NCBI RefSeq assembly: GCF_902167145.1
Contig: NC_050104.1
Coordinates: 2,480,001 to 2,544,000, forward strand
DNA: 64,000 bases
From: Zea mays
Lineage: Eukaryota > Streptophyta > Magnoliopsida > Poales > Poaceae
Direction of reading: 5' to 3'
The position numbers were made by a program, and so were the translations under genes. Positions within the stretch are counted from its first letter, which is position 1, and each line of letters begins with the position of its first letter. Below the pieces are notes generated by a model. It searched no databases. It saw nothing but the letters and a program-made list of their open reading frames with translations, and had not been told where the DNA came from. Below are positions 43,901 to 56,231 of this stretch, piece by piece.

Positions 43901-44551
43901 TCTGCCGCGCACATACATGAATATTGTCAATTATGGTGCGAGGTAAATCAGCTTCGCTTAATGCACAATACCCCCGACCTTATCAAGTGGAAGTTTACTA
44001 TGAGTGCCCAGTACACAACTCAGTCAGCCTACCAAGCGCAATTTTATGGCTCCACATGCAGGAATTTTAATAGTATAATTTGGAGAGCTTGGGCGCCACC
44101 AAAGTGCAAATTCTTCAGTTGGCTTGCTGTTCAAAATAGAGTTTGGACAGCAGACAGGTTGGCAAGAAGGGGATGGCCTCATAATCCGCGTTGTGTCCTA
44201 TGCGCCTCATGCCCAGAATCTGGACTACATCTGTTTGCTGAATGTTGCTTCACCAGACATATTTGGGCTGATTTGAGTATTTGGGCTGCAATTACGGAGA
44301 TCCACCATTCTTCTTGGCAACCTGTAGATTCGGTGCACCAATGGTGGTCGAATCTTGCAACATCCGCAGTGAGAAGCGTGAAGGGATTGCGAACCCTCAT
44401 CATCCTCGTGTCTTGGACAATTTGGTGTGAGAGAAACTCGCAAATCTTTGAGCACAAAGAGAAGACCGTGACACAGACTATAGCGATGATTAAGGAGCAA
44501 ATCCGCCTGTGGATTCTAGAAGGAGCAAAACACTTAGCAAGGCTGGTGTAG
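40971..44551 (+). pseudogene. LINE ORF2 (endonuclease / reverse transcriptase), frameshifted
   Basis: The apurinic-type endonuclease begins near LKVFCWNVRGLN and shows QETKL, LLLGDFNLIY and SDHCPLLL. RT follows with PGPDGFTGLFFK, FKLDIAKAFDSIRWEYI, LRQGDPLSPLLF and the catalytic FADDAVIF (43058-43081). A C-terminal zf-RVT region, RAWAPPKCKFFSWLAVQNRV to CVLCASCPESGLHLFAEC, ends at TAG 44549. A 1 bp shift in the run CCCAAAAAAG near 42512 separates IPKK from EGAEEVGDFRPIS, so the protein would stop at 42554. No RNase H domain follows. The best start is the ATG at 40986 or an upstream in-frame one at 40935. Confidence 0.92.
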
Positions 44552-44723
44552 GTTTTGGGGAAGGAGAGGGGTTGGTTTTGGGACATTTGTGTCACCATAC
44601 TTAATGTCTCCTTCCCTAGTGTGATGTACTTGTATATTTTAGCCCTCGCTGGCTCTCACCTTCTTTTTAATATAACAGGCAATTCTCTTGCCAGTTTTCA
44701 AAAAAAAAAACAAATACCTAGAT

Positions 44724-44839
44724 CATTAAGTGTACAATTGTTCTCCCTAACTTTCTCTCCACACCACGTCACCAAGATTTCACCCCTACTTTTTTCTCTC
44801 GCGCACCGGTTCCCTCTAAATTCTCCTCTTATACCTAAC
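44724..44839. other. Short host interval between the LINE and the next element
   Basis: 116 bp of pyrimidine-rich DNA with no gene. Its last five bases, CTAAC, should recur after the 3' LTR end of the following element, beyond the window. Confidence 0.4.
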
Positions 44840-46575
44840 TGTAACACCCAGTTTGTAATATATATAATAAAAGAGGAGAAAAGACATTTCCTATAATTTA
44901 TGTGTGTGTTGACTCTACTTATCATTTCATGTGGACACCTCACTTATACAAATGAATAAGTAATAAAAGGCACTCAAACAAATTATGCATCATGCTAGTA
45001 TTTTTATTTTGTGTGCATTTTGTGACAACATAGAATAGTGTGAAAAGAAATATATTTAAGACCCAAATGGGAATTTAAAATCTAAAAGAAATTCTAGAAT
45101 TTGGAAAGAAAGAAAGAAAATACTATGCAATACAAAAATAAACTTATAAATAGATAAATTTATTCCACAATAATTTATTCAAATCATATACTCAAAAATT
45201 TGAGTACAAGTTCATCACAAATTTAGATTCAAAAATAAGAGGAAAGAGAAAGGAAAATGAAAATATAAAAGAAAAACAGTGTTGTGCTCGATTGGGCCTA
45301 AGCCAACCAATTCGGCCCAATTTCCTTTTGATCTGCGCAGCCCACTAACTATCCGCGGCGCCGACATGTAGGCCCCGCTTGTCAGCCGCTCTTACCTCGC
45401 GCGCGCGGCGACCTGCCGCTCCCTTCTACGCTGACTTGTGGGACCCGGTGGACAGCGCCAGGGTCTCGCACGCGTCTTCGCGGGTGCCACTGCTCCGCGG
45501 GACCCACTGGTCAGTCCCTCAACCACCACATCTCCGTCTTCCCCGCGCACCAACTATCTCCGCGCCCGCCGCAGCGCCGTAAGCTTCGGGCTTCCGTTGC
45601 TGCTGCCCCCGTACTCCATCCCGTGGATCCGCACCCCAACGGACTCGCCTAGCTGTTATAGGGCAGCTTAAACCGTGATTCCTTCGTCTTCCCTGCTTCT
45701 CCCTCTCGCGTGTGTTGCTGCCGCATACCAAATCGCCGCCGCCGCGACTACCCCTCTCTGCGCCGTGCGATCTCGACCCGATAGTGCGTGGGGGTAATCA
45801 AGGGAGCTGCGCGGAGTGATTTCGTGGCTTCTCCGTGCGCGTGAGCGACCAGGACGCCCCGGAATCTCTCGTCGTCGGCAACTCCTACACCACGGATCCG
45901 CCATCGCCGTGACTACCCGCGTGGGCGGCCCTAACTTCGGTAAGTGGCTACCCATGTAGTTCGTCGTGTTATATACTGCGCGTAGCACTAGTCGGGGTAA
46001 GAAATGGACCTCTGCAGCGCCGATTGGCCGATCTCCGGTGAGAACGCCGCCGTTGGCCCGAGCGACGCCGCCATGCGCGTCTGCCCAGTTGGGGCGATGA
46101 CCATGCGCCCTCGGATCATTGGCGCACGGCCGAGATTAAAACTCGCGTAACCTTTGAAAATTCATAACTTAAATTCTATAACTCCAAAAATTAATAATTC
46201 ATGTTCCTGTGATCTTATTTCAATATGTAGATTATTAACATATTCTGCATATATGTTTGGTGTAATGTTAATTTTGCCTATACACTATTTGTTTGTATTG
46301 CTACGACTAGCGGTGAGGACACGTGTCACGTGAAGAGCAAGTTGGTACCTGGAATCTCAAGTGTCAGGCAAGTTGTGCCCTTGATCACTTCTTTTTACCC
46401 ACTCATGTTCTAATTAATCATAATGATCTGGATAGGTTAATTTTGATGGGACCCAATAGGTTACCCTAGTTTGATTATCTTTATACCTTGTTTACCACTG
46501 AACTTTTTGGGTAGTACTTGCTAGTGCTTTATGTGGTTTTGGGTATGAAGATACCTTATTCATGATTATACTTTT
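44840..46575 (+). repeat. 5' LTR of the second large-LTR element, first part
   Basis: It follows the 3' LTR (62612 on) closely, except for a 13 bp gap near 45231 and a deletion near 46156, where CGTAACCTTT is joined to GAAAATTCATAAC. The 3' LTR continues there with different sequence. It ends in CTTTT, the left TSD of the nested element. Confidence 0.88.
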
Positions 46576-47066
46576 TGTCGGGGACCATAATTAGGGGTAC
46601 CCTCAAGGCTCCTAATTCTCAGCTGGTACCCCCATCAGCATAAAGCTGCAAAGGCCTGATGGGTGCGATTAAGTCAGGGATCGGTCCATTCGAGGGACTC
46701 GATCACGCCTCAGCCTAGCCTCGGACAAGGGCAGCCGACCACGGAGGATCTCCGCCTCGCCTGAGGCCCCCCTCCAGCGGCTAACGTATTTCCGGCTCGC
46801 CCGAGGTCCTGTCTTCGCCAAGAAGCAACCCTGACCAAATCGCCGCGCCGACCGACCAAATCGCAGGAGCATTTAATGCAAAGGTGGCCTGACGCCTTTA
46901 TCCTGACGCGCGCCCTTCAGCCGACAGATCTGAAGTACCGCCGTCACTTCGCCGCTCCACTGACCGGCCTGACAGAAAGACAGCACCGCCTGCGCCGCTC
47001 CGACTGCAGTGCCACTTGACAGAGTGAGGCTGACAGGCAGTCAGGCCCGGCCACAGGCACCATAGG

Positions 47067-47440
47067 AAGCTCCGCTCCGCCCGACCCAGGGCTCGGACTC
47101 GGGCTAAGTCCCGGAAGACGGCGAACTCCACTCCGCCCGACCCAGGGCTCGGACTCGGGCTAAGTCCCGGAAGACGGAGAACTCCGCTCCGCCCGACCCA
47201 GGGCTCGGACTCGGGCTAAGTCCCGGAAGACGGCGAACTCCGCTCCGCCCGACCCAGGGCTCGGACTCGGGCTAAGTCCCGGAAGACGGCAAACTCCGCT
47301 CCGTCCGACCCAGGGCTCGGACTTGGGCTCAGCCCTAGAAGACGGCGAACTCTGCTCCGCCCGACCCAGGGCTCGGACTTGGGCTCAGCCCCAGAAGACG
47401 ACGAACTTCGCTTCACCCGACCCCAGGGCTCGGACTCCGC
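47067..47440. repeat. 56 bp minisatellite in the Huck-like 5' LTR
   Basis: The unit GAACTCCGCTCCGCCCGACC and onward recurs at 47123, 47179, 47235, 47291, 47347 and 47403, always 56 bp apart. The 3' LTR has one unit fewer, at about 59161-59500. Confidence 0.9.
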
Positions 47441-47936
47441 CCTAGCCTCAGCCGACGGTCTCCGCCTCGCCTGACCCAGGGGCTCGGACTCGACCTCGGC
47501 CACGGAAGACAGACTCGACCTCAGCTTCGGAGGAGCTTCCACATCGCCCAACCTAGGGCGCAGACCAGCCACGTCAACAGGAGGCGCCATCATCACCCTA
47601 CCCCAAGCTGACTCGGGCCACGGGGAACAACACCGGCGTCCCATCTGGCTCGCTCCGCCAGATAGGCAATGATGGCACCCCGCATACTCTGTGACGATGG
47701 CGGCTCTCAGCCCCCTTACGGAAGCAAGAGGACGTCAGCAAGGACTCAACAGCTCCGATAGCTGTCCCTCCGCCAGGCTCCAGCGCTCCTCCGACGGCCA
47801 CGACATCACACCAGCTGGGTGCCAAAATCTCTTCGGCTGCCACAACGGCATGTACTTAGGGCGCTAGCTCTCCTCCGCTAGACACGTAGCACTCTGCTAC
47901 ACCCCCCATTGTACATCTGGATCCTCTCCTTACGCC

Positions 47937-47945
47937 TATAAAAGG
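47937..47945 (+). promoter_or_regulatory. TATA box of the Huck-like 5' LTR
   Basis: CTATAAAAG, present again at 59972-59980 in the 3' LTR; about 300 bp remain to the LTR end for R and U5. Confidence 0.65.
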
Positions 47946-48246
47946 AAGGACCAGGGCCCTCTTAGAGAGGGTTGGCCGCGCGGGGACGAGGACGAGACAG
48001 GCGCTCGCGTGAGACCGCTCGCTCCCTCTCCCGCGTGGACGCTTGTAACCCCCTACTGCAAGCGCACCCGACCTGGGCGCGGGACGAACACGAAGGCCGC
48101 GGGATTTCCACCTCTCTCACACCCATCTCCGGCCACCTCACTTCCCCCCTCCGCGCTCGGCCTCGCACCGACCCATCTGGGCTGGGGCACGCGGCGACAT
48201 TTCACTCGTTGGCTTAGGGTCCCCCCCGGTCTCGAAACACAGACAG

Positions 48247-48264
48247 TTGGCGCGCCAGGTAGGG
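48247..48264 (+). other. Primer binding site of the Huck-like element
   Basis: TTGGCGCGCCAGGTAGGG follows the LTR end CAGACA by one base. The form TGGCGC... at this place is usual for Gypsy elements; I do not name the tRNA. Confidence 0.65.
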
Positions 48265-48305
48265 GCCTACTGCGTGTTGACGAACAGCTTCTCGTCAAGC
48301 TCCAG

Positions 48306-50819
48306 ATGGGCAGTCTCCAGCAACCTCTCCGACCCGGGGCGGTGCTCCGTTTCGGGAGCCTTGAGTTCATGTCCCTCGACGGCGGCTACGACATGATACT
48401 CCTTCCACCGCTGGACGACCGCGATAATGGCGTCCGACAGCCCGCCCGCCGGCGGCGGAATCGACGACGTCTTCCCCGCGTGGTGGAAGAACAACATTCG
48501 AGCTCGCCCCGTCCTCTCCCCCGCCAACGGAGGAGGAGGCGGGGCAACCAAGGCCGAGCGGGAGGCAGCGCCTCGTCGGCTGTCGAGCGAGTCGACGGCC
48601 CCAGTGCCCCAACGGGGGGCGCGTCAGGCATCGACCTCGCGTTTGAGACGAAGGCGAGCGCCGTCTCCCCGCGACACGACAACTCCGAGCAAACGGACGA
48701 CGTCGGCACGCTCGCGAAAGGCTTGCTGGACGTCACCCTCGTACCTGAGACGACGGTGCAGTCAGTCCCCGACGTGACTTCATCACCGCCTGTCGACCAA
48801 GAGGTACCGACTGATTCCCATCCCACGCCTTTCGGATTCAGCCTCGACCCGCCTAGCGGCTTCACTTTGGCGGACACTCTCGTAGAGGCGAGTCCGAACC
48901 CTCTGGGGTTTCGTATGCGGTCACCTTGGGACCGGCTGACGGACGTCTCGACCTACGGGCCCTCTGGGTCAGAGGAAGATGACGAGCCCAACTTCTGTTG
49001 GGATTTCTCTGGACTTGGCAACCCCAATGCCATGCGGGACTTCATGACCGCATGCGATTACTGCCTTTCCGACTGTTCCGACGGTAGCCGCAGCCTCGGT
49101 GACGAGGACTGCGGCCCAAGCCGCGAATGTTTCCACGTCGATCTAGGGGGTCCCTCCGAAGGCAACCATCTCGGCATGCCGGAGGACGGTGACCTCCCTA
49201 GGCCGGTGCCTCGCGTTGACATCCCACGGGAGCTAGCTGTGGTCCCCGTTCAGGCGGGGGGCCATGACCCACAGCTCGAGCAAATCCGCGGGGTGCAGGC
49301 CAGGCTCGACGAGGGAGCAGGAGCGCTTGAGCCGATCCGCCGGGACGTCGGGCAGGAATGGGCGGGCCAGCCTCCGGCCGGAGAAATACGTCATCTACCC
49401 CAGGGCTTCCAGCACCGCATCGCCGGCGATGTCAGGGTCAGGCCGCCACCCGCATCCAGTGGGGTTGGCCAAAACCTGGCTGCAGCAGCAATGCTCCTCC
49501 GCGCGATGCCGGAGCCATCAACCACCGAGGGGCGGCGAATCCAGGGAGAGCTCAAGAATCTCCTGGAAGGCGCCACGGTCCTACGGGCCGAGAGCTCCGC
49601 CTCCCGAAGGCAGGGGTACCCCTCGGAACCTCATGTCGCGACTTCCCGATTCATGCGGGAAGCCTCGGTCTACACCGGGCGCACGCGCAACACAGCGCCT
49701 GCGGCCCCGGGTCGCCTCGGCAACGAGCACCATCCCCACGACCGTCGGGCCCACCTCGACGAGAGGGTGCACCAAGGCTACCACCCCAGGCGTGGGGGAC
49801 GCTACGACAGCGGGGAGGATCAGAGTCCCTCGCCCGAACCACCCGGTCCGCAGGCCTTCAGCCGGGCCATACGACGGGCACCGTTCCCGACCCGGTTCCG
49901 ACCCCCGACTACTATCACAAAGTAATCGGGGGAGACGAGACCGGAACTGTGGCTCGTGGACTACCGTCTAGCCTGCCAACTGGGTGGAACGGACGACGAC
50001 AACATCATCATCCGCAACCTCCCCCTGTTTCTCTCCGACACCGCCCGCGCCTGGTTGGAGCACCTGCCTCTGGGGCAGATCTCCAACTGGGACGACCTAG
50101 TCCAAGCTTTCGCCGGCAATTTCCAGGGCACGTACGTGCGCCCCGGGAATTCCTGGGACCTCCGAAGCTGCCGACAGCAGCCGGGAGAGTCTCTCCGGGA
50201 CTACATCCGACGATTCTCGAAGCAGCGCACCGAGCTGCCCAACATCACCGACTCGGATGTGATCGGCGCGTTCCTCGCTGGCACCACCTGCCGCGACCTG
50301 GTGAGCAAGCTGGGTCGCAAGACGCCCACCAGGGCGAGCGAGCTGATGGACATCGCCACCAAGTTTGCCTCCGGCCAGGAGGTGGTCGAGGCTATCTTCC
50401 GGAAGGACAAGCAGCCCCAGGGCCGGCCATCGGAAGATGCCCACGAGGCGTCAGCTCAGCGCGGCGCCAAGAAGAAGGGCAAGGAGAAGTCGCAAGCGAA
50501 ACGCGACGCCGCCGACGCGGACCTTGTCGCCGCCGCGGAGTACAAGAACCCTCGGAAACCCCCCGGAGGTGCCAACCTCTTCGACAAGATGCTCAAGGAG
50601 TCGTGCCCCTATCACCAGGGGCCCGTCAAGCACACCCTTGAGGAGTGCGTCATGCTTCAGCGCCACTTCCACAGGGCCGGGCCACCCGCGGAGGGTGGCA
50701 GGGCCCGCGACGATGACAAGAAGGAAGATCACCAGGCAGGAGAGTTCCCCGAGGTCTGCGACTGCTTCATGATCTACAGTGGGCAAGCGGCAAACGCCTC
50801 GGCTTGGCACCGCAAGTAA
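48306..50819 (+). pseudogene. Huck-like gag, one nonsense codon
   Basis: ATG 48306 (MGSLQQPLRPG) opens a frame of about 837 codons to TAA 50817. It is broken only by TAA at 49923-49925, where context suggests a tyrosine codon (ITK-Y-SGETRPE). The N-terminal 500 residues are acidic and Pro/Arg-rich without a known domain. The core after the stop (DDDNIIIRNLPLFLSDTARA, WLEHLP, FAGNFQGTY, GESLRDYIRRFSKQR) is the Gypsy gag domain that builds the particle. It ends with a Cys/His cluster CPYHQGPVKHTLEEC. Only one change separates it from an intact gag. Confidence 0.85.
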
Positions 50820-52778
50820 GAGCGCCGGGAGGTCTGTTCGGTGAAGGTGGCGGCGCCAGTCTACCTAGACTGGTCCGACAAGCCCATCACCTTCGACCAA
50901 GCTGACCACCCCGACCATGTGCCGAGCCCGGGGAAATACCCGCTCGTCGTCGACCCCATCATCGGTGACGTCAGGCTCACCAAGGTCCTCATGGACGGAG
51001 GCAGCAGCCTCAACATCATCTACGCTGAGACCCTCGGGCTCCTGCGTGTCGATTTGTCCTTGGTCCGGGCAGGCGCTGCGCCTTTCCATGGGATCATCCC
51101 CGGGAAGCGCGTCCAGCCCCTTGGACAACTCGACCTTCCCGTCTGCTTCGGAACACCCTCCAACTTCCGAAGGGAGACCCTGACGTTTGAGGTGGTCGGG
51201 TTCCGAGGAACCTACCACGCGGTACTGGGGAGGCCATGCTACGCGAAGTTCATGGCCGTCCCCAACTACACCTACCTGAAGCTCAAGATGTCGGGCCCCA
51301 ACGGGGTCATCACCGTCGGCCCCACGTACAAACACGCGTTCGAATGCGACGTGGAGTGCGTGGAGTACGCCGAGGCCCTCGCCGAGTCCGAGGCCCTCAT
51401 CGCCGACCTAGAGAGCCTCTCTAAGGAGGTGCCAGACGTAAAACGTCATGCCGGCAACTTCGAGCCCGCGGAGACGGTTAAGTCCGTCCCCCTCGACCCC
51501 AGCGGCGACGCCTCCAAGCAGATCCGGATCGGCTCCGAGCTTGGTCCCAAATAGGAAGCAGTGCTCGTCGACTTTCTCCGTGCGAACGCCAACGTCTTCG
51601 CGTGGAGTCCCTCGGACATGCCCGGCATACCGAGGGATGTCGCTGAGCACTCGCTGGACATCCGAGCCGGAGCCCGACCCGTCAAGCAGCCTCTGCGCCG
51701 ATTCGACGAAGAAAAGCGCAGAGCCATAGGCGAGGAGATCCACAAGCTAATGGCGGCAGGGTTCATCAAAGAGGTATTCCATCCCGAATGGCTTGCCAAC
51801 CCTGTGCTTGTGAGAAAGAAAGGGGGGAAATGGCGGATGTGTGTAGACTACACTGGTCTGAACAAAGCATGTCCGAAGGTTCCCTACCCTCTGCCTCGCA
51901 TCGATCAAATCGTGGATTCCACTGCTGGGTGCGAAACCCTGTCTTTCCTCGATGCCTACTCAGGGTATCACCAAATCAGGATGAAGGAGTCCGACCAGCT
52001 CGCGACTTCTTTCATCACGCCCTTCGGCATGTACTGCTATGTCACCATGCCGTTCGGCTTGAGGAATGCAGGTGCGACGTACCAGCGGTGCATGAACCAT
52101 GTGTTCGGCCAACACATTGGCCGGACGATCGAGGCCTACGTCGATGACATCATAGTCAAGACGAGGAAAGCCTCCGACCTCCTTTCCGACCTTGAAGTGA
52201 CATTCCGATGTCTCAAGGCGAAAGGCGTCAAGATCAATCCCAAAAAGTGTGTCTTCGGGGTGCTCCGAGGCATGCTCTTGGGGTTTATCGTCTCCGAGCG
52301 AGGCATCGAAGCCAACCCGGAAAAGATCGCAGCCATCACCAGCATGGGGCCCATCAAGGACTTGAAAGGCGTACAGAGGGTCATGGGATGTCTTGCGGCT
52401 CTGAGCCGCTTCATCTCACGCCTCGGCGAAAGAGGCCTGCCTCTTTACCGCCTCTTAAGGAAAGCCGAGTGCTTCACTTGGACCCCTGAGGCCGAGGAAG
52501 CTCTCGGGAACCTGAAGGCGCTTCTCACGAAGGCGCCTATCTTGGTGCCCCCGGCTGCCGGAGAAGCCCTCTTGATCTACGTCGCCACGACCACCCAGGT
52601 GGTTAGCGCCGCGATTGTGGTCGAGAGGCAAGAAGAGGGGCATGCATTGCCCGTTCAGAGGCCAGTCTACTTCGTCAGCGAGGTACTGTCCGAAACCAAG
52701 ATCCACTACCCACAAGTTCAGAAGCTGCTGTATGCGGTGATCCTGACACGACGGAAGTTGCGACACTACTTCGAGTAG
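50820..52778 (+). pseudogene. Huck-like pol, protease and reverse transcriptase part, interrupted
   Basis: The protease region shows VLMDGGSSLNIIYAETL with DGG as the active-site motif of this lineage. A TAG at 51552 replaces a likely CAG. RT follows: MAAGFIKEVFHPEWLANPVL, WRMCVDYTGLNKACPK, FLDAYSGYHQI, MPFGLRNAGATYQR and the catalytic YVDDIIVK near 52137. The RNase H-like connection (FTWTPEAEEALGNLKALL, then VYFVSEVLSETK) runs to RRKLRHYFE. There a deletion removes about 25-30 codons (52774-52780), creates TAG and shifts the frame. Confidence 0.88.
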
Positions 52779-52780
52779 GA

Positions 52781-53500
52781 TTGCAAAGTGGGCGGTGGAA
52801 ATCATGGGCGAGACAATCTCGTTCGCCCCTCGGAAGGCCATCAAGTCCTAGGTCTTGGTGGACTTCGTAGCTGAATGGGTCGACACTCAGCTCCCAACAG
52901 CTCCGATCCAGCCGGAGCTCTGGACCATGTTCTTTGACGGGTCGCTGATGAAGACAGGAGCCGGCGCAGGCCTACTCTTCATCTCGCCCCTCAGGAAGCA
53001 CATACGCTATGTGCTGCGCCTCCATTTCCCGGCGTCCAACAATGTGGTCGAGTATGAGGCTCTGGTCAACGGGTTGCGGATCGCCATCGAGCTAGGGGTC
53101 CGACGCCTCGACGCTCGCGGTGACTCGCAGCTCGTCATTGACCAAGTCATGAAGAACTCCCACTGCCGCGACCCGAAGATGGAGGCCTATTGCGATGAGG
53201 TTCGGCGCCTGGAAGACAAGTTCTACGGGCTCGAGCTCAACCACATCGCCCGGCGCTACAACGAGACTGCGGACGAGCTGGCTAAAATAGCCTCGGGGCG
53301 AACAGCAGTTCCCTCGGACGTCTTCTCCCGAGACCTGCATCAACCCTCCGTCAAGATCGACGACACGCCCGAGCCCGAGGCACCCTCAGCCCAGCCCGAG
53401 GTACCCTCGGCTCAGTCCGAGGCACCCTCGGCTCGGCCCGAGGCGCCCTCGGTTCAGCCCGAGGTACCCTCGGCCCCCGAGGGCGAGAGGCTGCACGTCG
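52781..53500 (+). pseudogene. Huck-like second RNase H (archaeal-type) domain
   Basis: After the deletion the frame resumes as IAKWAVEIMGETI, meets TAG 52849 (likely CAG), and gives MFFDGSLMKTGAGAG, ASNNVVEYEALVNGLR, LDARGDSQLVIDQ and RYNETADELAKIAS. The four acidic catalytic positions (DGS, E, D, D) are kept. An extra RNase H of this type downstream of RT is a mark of the Tat lineage. The tail carries five 21 bp repeats. Confidence 0.8.
53375..53479 (+). repeat. 21 bp coding minisatellite (PEAPSAQ-type heptads, five copies)
   Basis: Five heptapeptide units of the form P-E-(A/V)-P-S-(A/V)-(Q/R) link the RNase H and integrase domains. The unit length keeps the frame. Confidence 0.9.
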
Positions 53501-54764
53501 AGGGGAGCAAAGCGGGGTCACGCCTGATCAAAACTGGCAGACCACGTACCTGCAATATCTCCACCAAGGAGAGCTACCCCTCGATCGAGCCGAAGCTCGG
53601 CGGTTGGCGCGGCGCGCCAAGTCGTTCGTCTTGCTGGGAGATGGGAAGGAGCTCTACCACCGCAGCCCCTCAGGCATCCTCCAGCGATGCATCTCCATCA
53701 CCGAAGGTCAGGAACTCCTTCGAGAGATACACTCGGGGGCTTGCGGCCATCACGCAGCACCTCGAGCCCTTGTCGGAAATGCTTTCCGACAAGGTTTCTA
53801 CTGGCCGACGGCACTAGAATTGTCCGCACCTGCGAAGGGTGTCAGTTCTACGCAAGGCAGACCCACCTGCCCGCTCAGGCTCTGCAGACGATACCCATCA
53901 CCTGGCCTTTTGTTGTGTGGGGTCTGGACCTCGTCGGCCCCTTGCAGAAGGCACCCGGGGGCTACACGCATCTGTTGGTCGCCATCAACAAATTCTCCAA
54001 GTGGATCGAGGTCCGACCCCTAAACAGCATCAGGTCCGAGCAGGCGGTGGCGTTCTTCACCAACATCATCCATCGTTTCGGGGTCCCGAACTCCATCATC
54101 ACTGACAACGGCACCCAGTTCACCGGCAGAAAGTTCCTGGACTTCTGCGAGGATCACCACATCCGGGTGGACTGGGCCGCCGTAGCTCACCCCATGTCAA
54201 ATGGGCAAGTAGAGCGTGCCAACGGCATGATTATACAAGGACTCAAGCCTCGGATCTACAACGACCTCAACAAGTTCGGCAAGCGATGGATGAAGGAACT
54301 CCCCTCGGTGGTCAGGAGCCTGAGGACAACACCGAGCCGAGCCACGGGCTTCACGCCGTTCTTTCTAGTCTACGGGGCCGAGGCCATCTTGCCCACAGAC
54401 CTGGAATACGGCTCCCCGAGGACAAGGGCCTATGCCAGCCAAAGCAACCAAGCTAGTCGAGAAGACTCGCTGGACCAGCTGGAAGAGGCTCGGGACAGGG
54501 CCTTACTACACTCGGCACGGTACCAACAGTCCCTGCGACGCTACCACGCCCGAGGGGTCCAGTCCCGAGACCTCCAGGTGGGCGACCTGGTGCTTCGGCT
54601 GCGACAAGATGCCCGAGGGCGGCACAAGCTCACGCCCCCCCTGGGAGGGGCCGTTCGTCATCGCCAAGGTTCTGAAGCCCGGAACGTACAAGCTGGCCAA
54701 CAGTCAAGGCGAAGTCTACGGCAACGCTTGGAACATCCAACAGCTACGTCGCTTCTACCCTTAA
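53501..54764 (+). pseudogene. Huck-like integrase, frameshifted
   Basis: Pieces in three frames can be joined by eye: LARRAKSFVLLGDGKELYHR and HHAAPRALVGNAFRQGFYWP (zinc-binding region, frame as gag-pol), then after a deletion near 53808 CEGCQFYARQTHLPAQ, WGLDLVGPLQKA, SIITDNGTQFTG and SNGQVERANGMI (the D, D, E catalytic positions). After an indel in the C-run near 54635 comes the C-terminal WEGPFVIAKVLKPGTYKL to RRFYP and TAA 54762. It would integrate the cDNA. This copy is dead because of the shifts although the catalytic residues remain. Confidence 0.88.
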
Positions 54765-54984
54765 GATGTTTTCAAGTTGTTCATATACCTCGCTCCTACG
54801 CAAAGTTTAGTCATCAAGGAAGGGTCAACCTTGCCTCAGCAAAGTCCGACCCTCCCTCGGGGGCTAAAAGGGGGGAACCCCCTCTGCGTCGAAATTTTTT
54901 CCTCGAAAAAAGATCTTTTCTGCCAGAATGTCTTTTGTGCTTTTTGACTACTTCGAAAGTGGATCCTGAGAACGACGGAGTACG

Positions 54985-55945
54985 CGTAAGCAGCCAAGGC
55001 TGACCGAGCCGAGGGACTCCTACGCCTCCGGGATACGGATACTTCACTCATCACCTTCTGCGATAAGTAACTCACGTTCGGATAAGTGATTCCGCGGACC
55101 GAACAAGTCTTCACGCTCGGAAGCTCTTCTGCCGGAGCGATTCTTCGAGCCTTCTCGACTGCGTCGGTGACAGAACCCCATGGACGGGTGAGAGTGCGCG
55201 TAAGCGGCAAGGCCGACCGAGCCGAGGGACTCCTACGCCTCTAGGATACGGATACCTCACTCATCACCTTCCGTGACAAGCAACTCTCGCTCGCACAAAC
55301 AATTCTGTTACCGACAAAAAAGTCCAGATACTCGAAATAAGAGGAAAGGAGACGCAGCTTTACAACACGGCGAGGGTGTGTTTTGGCCTCGGCGGCCGCA
55401 GAAAACACACGCTACAAGATAATCCGATCCTGCAGGCTCGGATCTCGACGGCTAAAGGGAGCAGCAGCACCCTCGGCGTTGACAACACCTTCGGCGAGGT
55501 CCGACCTAGCCTCGGACGGCGACGCGGTCCAAGGGTCTCCGCTCTAAAGGACAACGTCATCACCAAGCCCGGGCCATCGCCGCCAGGGTCTTCCCCGAGA
55601 ACCCGGCCCGAGCAGGCGGCTCGGCCGGTCACCCCGGGGCCTCGGCCAGCTGTCCTCCGAGGACATCAGCCCGACCCGAGGCCTCGGCAGGTCAATTCCG
55701 GCGTCGGTCCCGCTAACGGACGACCCGACCAGGCTCCGGCCGACCAGGTCTTCTTTTCGAGCCAACTCCGCCTCCGTTCGCGCTGACACCGCTACCCCTG
55801 GCCTCGGCTCATCGAAGAGCGGCCGAGGGGTTCCTTTAACTGAGCGAGAGAAGCCTCGGGCAACAAGGCTGACCGAGCCGAGGGACTCCTACGCCTCCGG
55901 GATACGAATACCTCACTCGTCACCTTTACACGGGGCGACTCACGC
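54985..55945. repeat. Dispersed ~80 bp direct repeat, three copies
   Basis: The unit GACCGAGCCGAGGGACTCCT, then ACGCCTCCGGGATACG and CTCACTC(A/G)TCACCTT, occurs near 54996, 55210 and 55869. The copies differ by substitutions and may be regulatory or remnants of duplicated sequence. Confidence 0.8.
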
Positions 55946-56231
55946 TTGGTGAAGCGGTTCAGACAACCAACAGGCGAGTCTAAGTGTCGAAAATGAGGAA
56001 AAAATACATACATGTTCAGGCCTCGACAGCCACAATGAACAAAAACACTGGCATTCGAAGTGCCATTACAAACGGAACTCCGGTTCCACCTCCGCAGGTA
56101 CGAACAACCCCACTCGATGGGGGGGGCTGCGGAGCAACAGAAGACCGACGAACGGCGCGTCGTCGCCCGCTCCGGCAGCGGCGACGACGATGACTTCTGC
56201 TCCGGGGGGCCGAACAGCAGCAGTGATGACC

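Larger units (their letters stand above)
37541..44707 (+). mobile_element. L1-type LINE, full length, defective
   Basis: The element is 7.17 kb with ORF1 (37612-40719), ORF2 (40971-44551), a short 3' UTR and a poly(A) run at about 44699-44710, all bounded by a 16 bp duplication. ORF1 has two stops and ORF2 a frameshift, so it is inactive now. The intact 5' end and the good duplication show that it inserted full length. Confidence 0.93.
46576..48245 (+). repeat. 5' LTR of the Huck-like element
   Basis: This 1,670 bp LTR ends CGAAACACAGACA. It contains a 56 bp minisatellite at about 47060-47440 and a TATA box at 47937. Confidence 0.92.

Noticed and set aside
45379..45988. Frames repeated at 63164-63773 as a duplicated gene pair
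   Set aside because: Both are the same place in the two LTRs of one element.
47067..47440. A CRISPR-like array (regular ~56 bp repeats)
   Set aside because: There are no unique spacers; it is a head-to-tail minisatellite inside an LTR of a plant retrotransposon.
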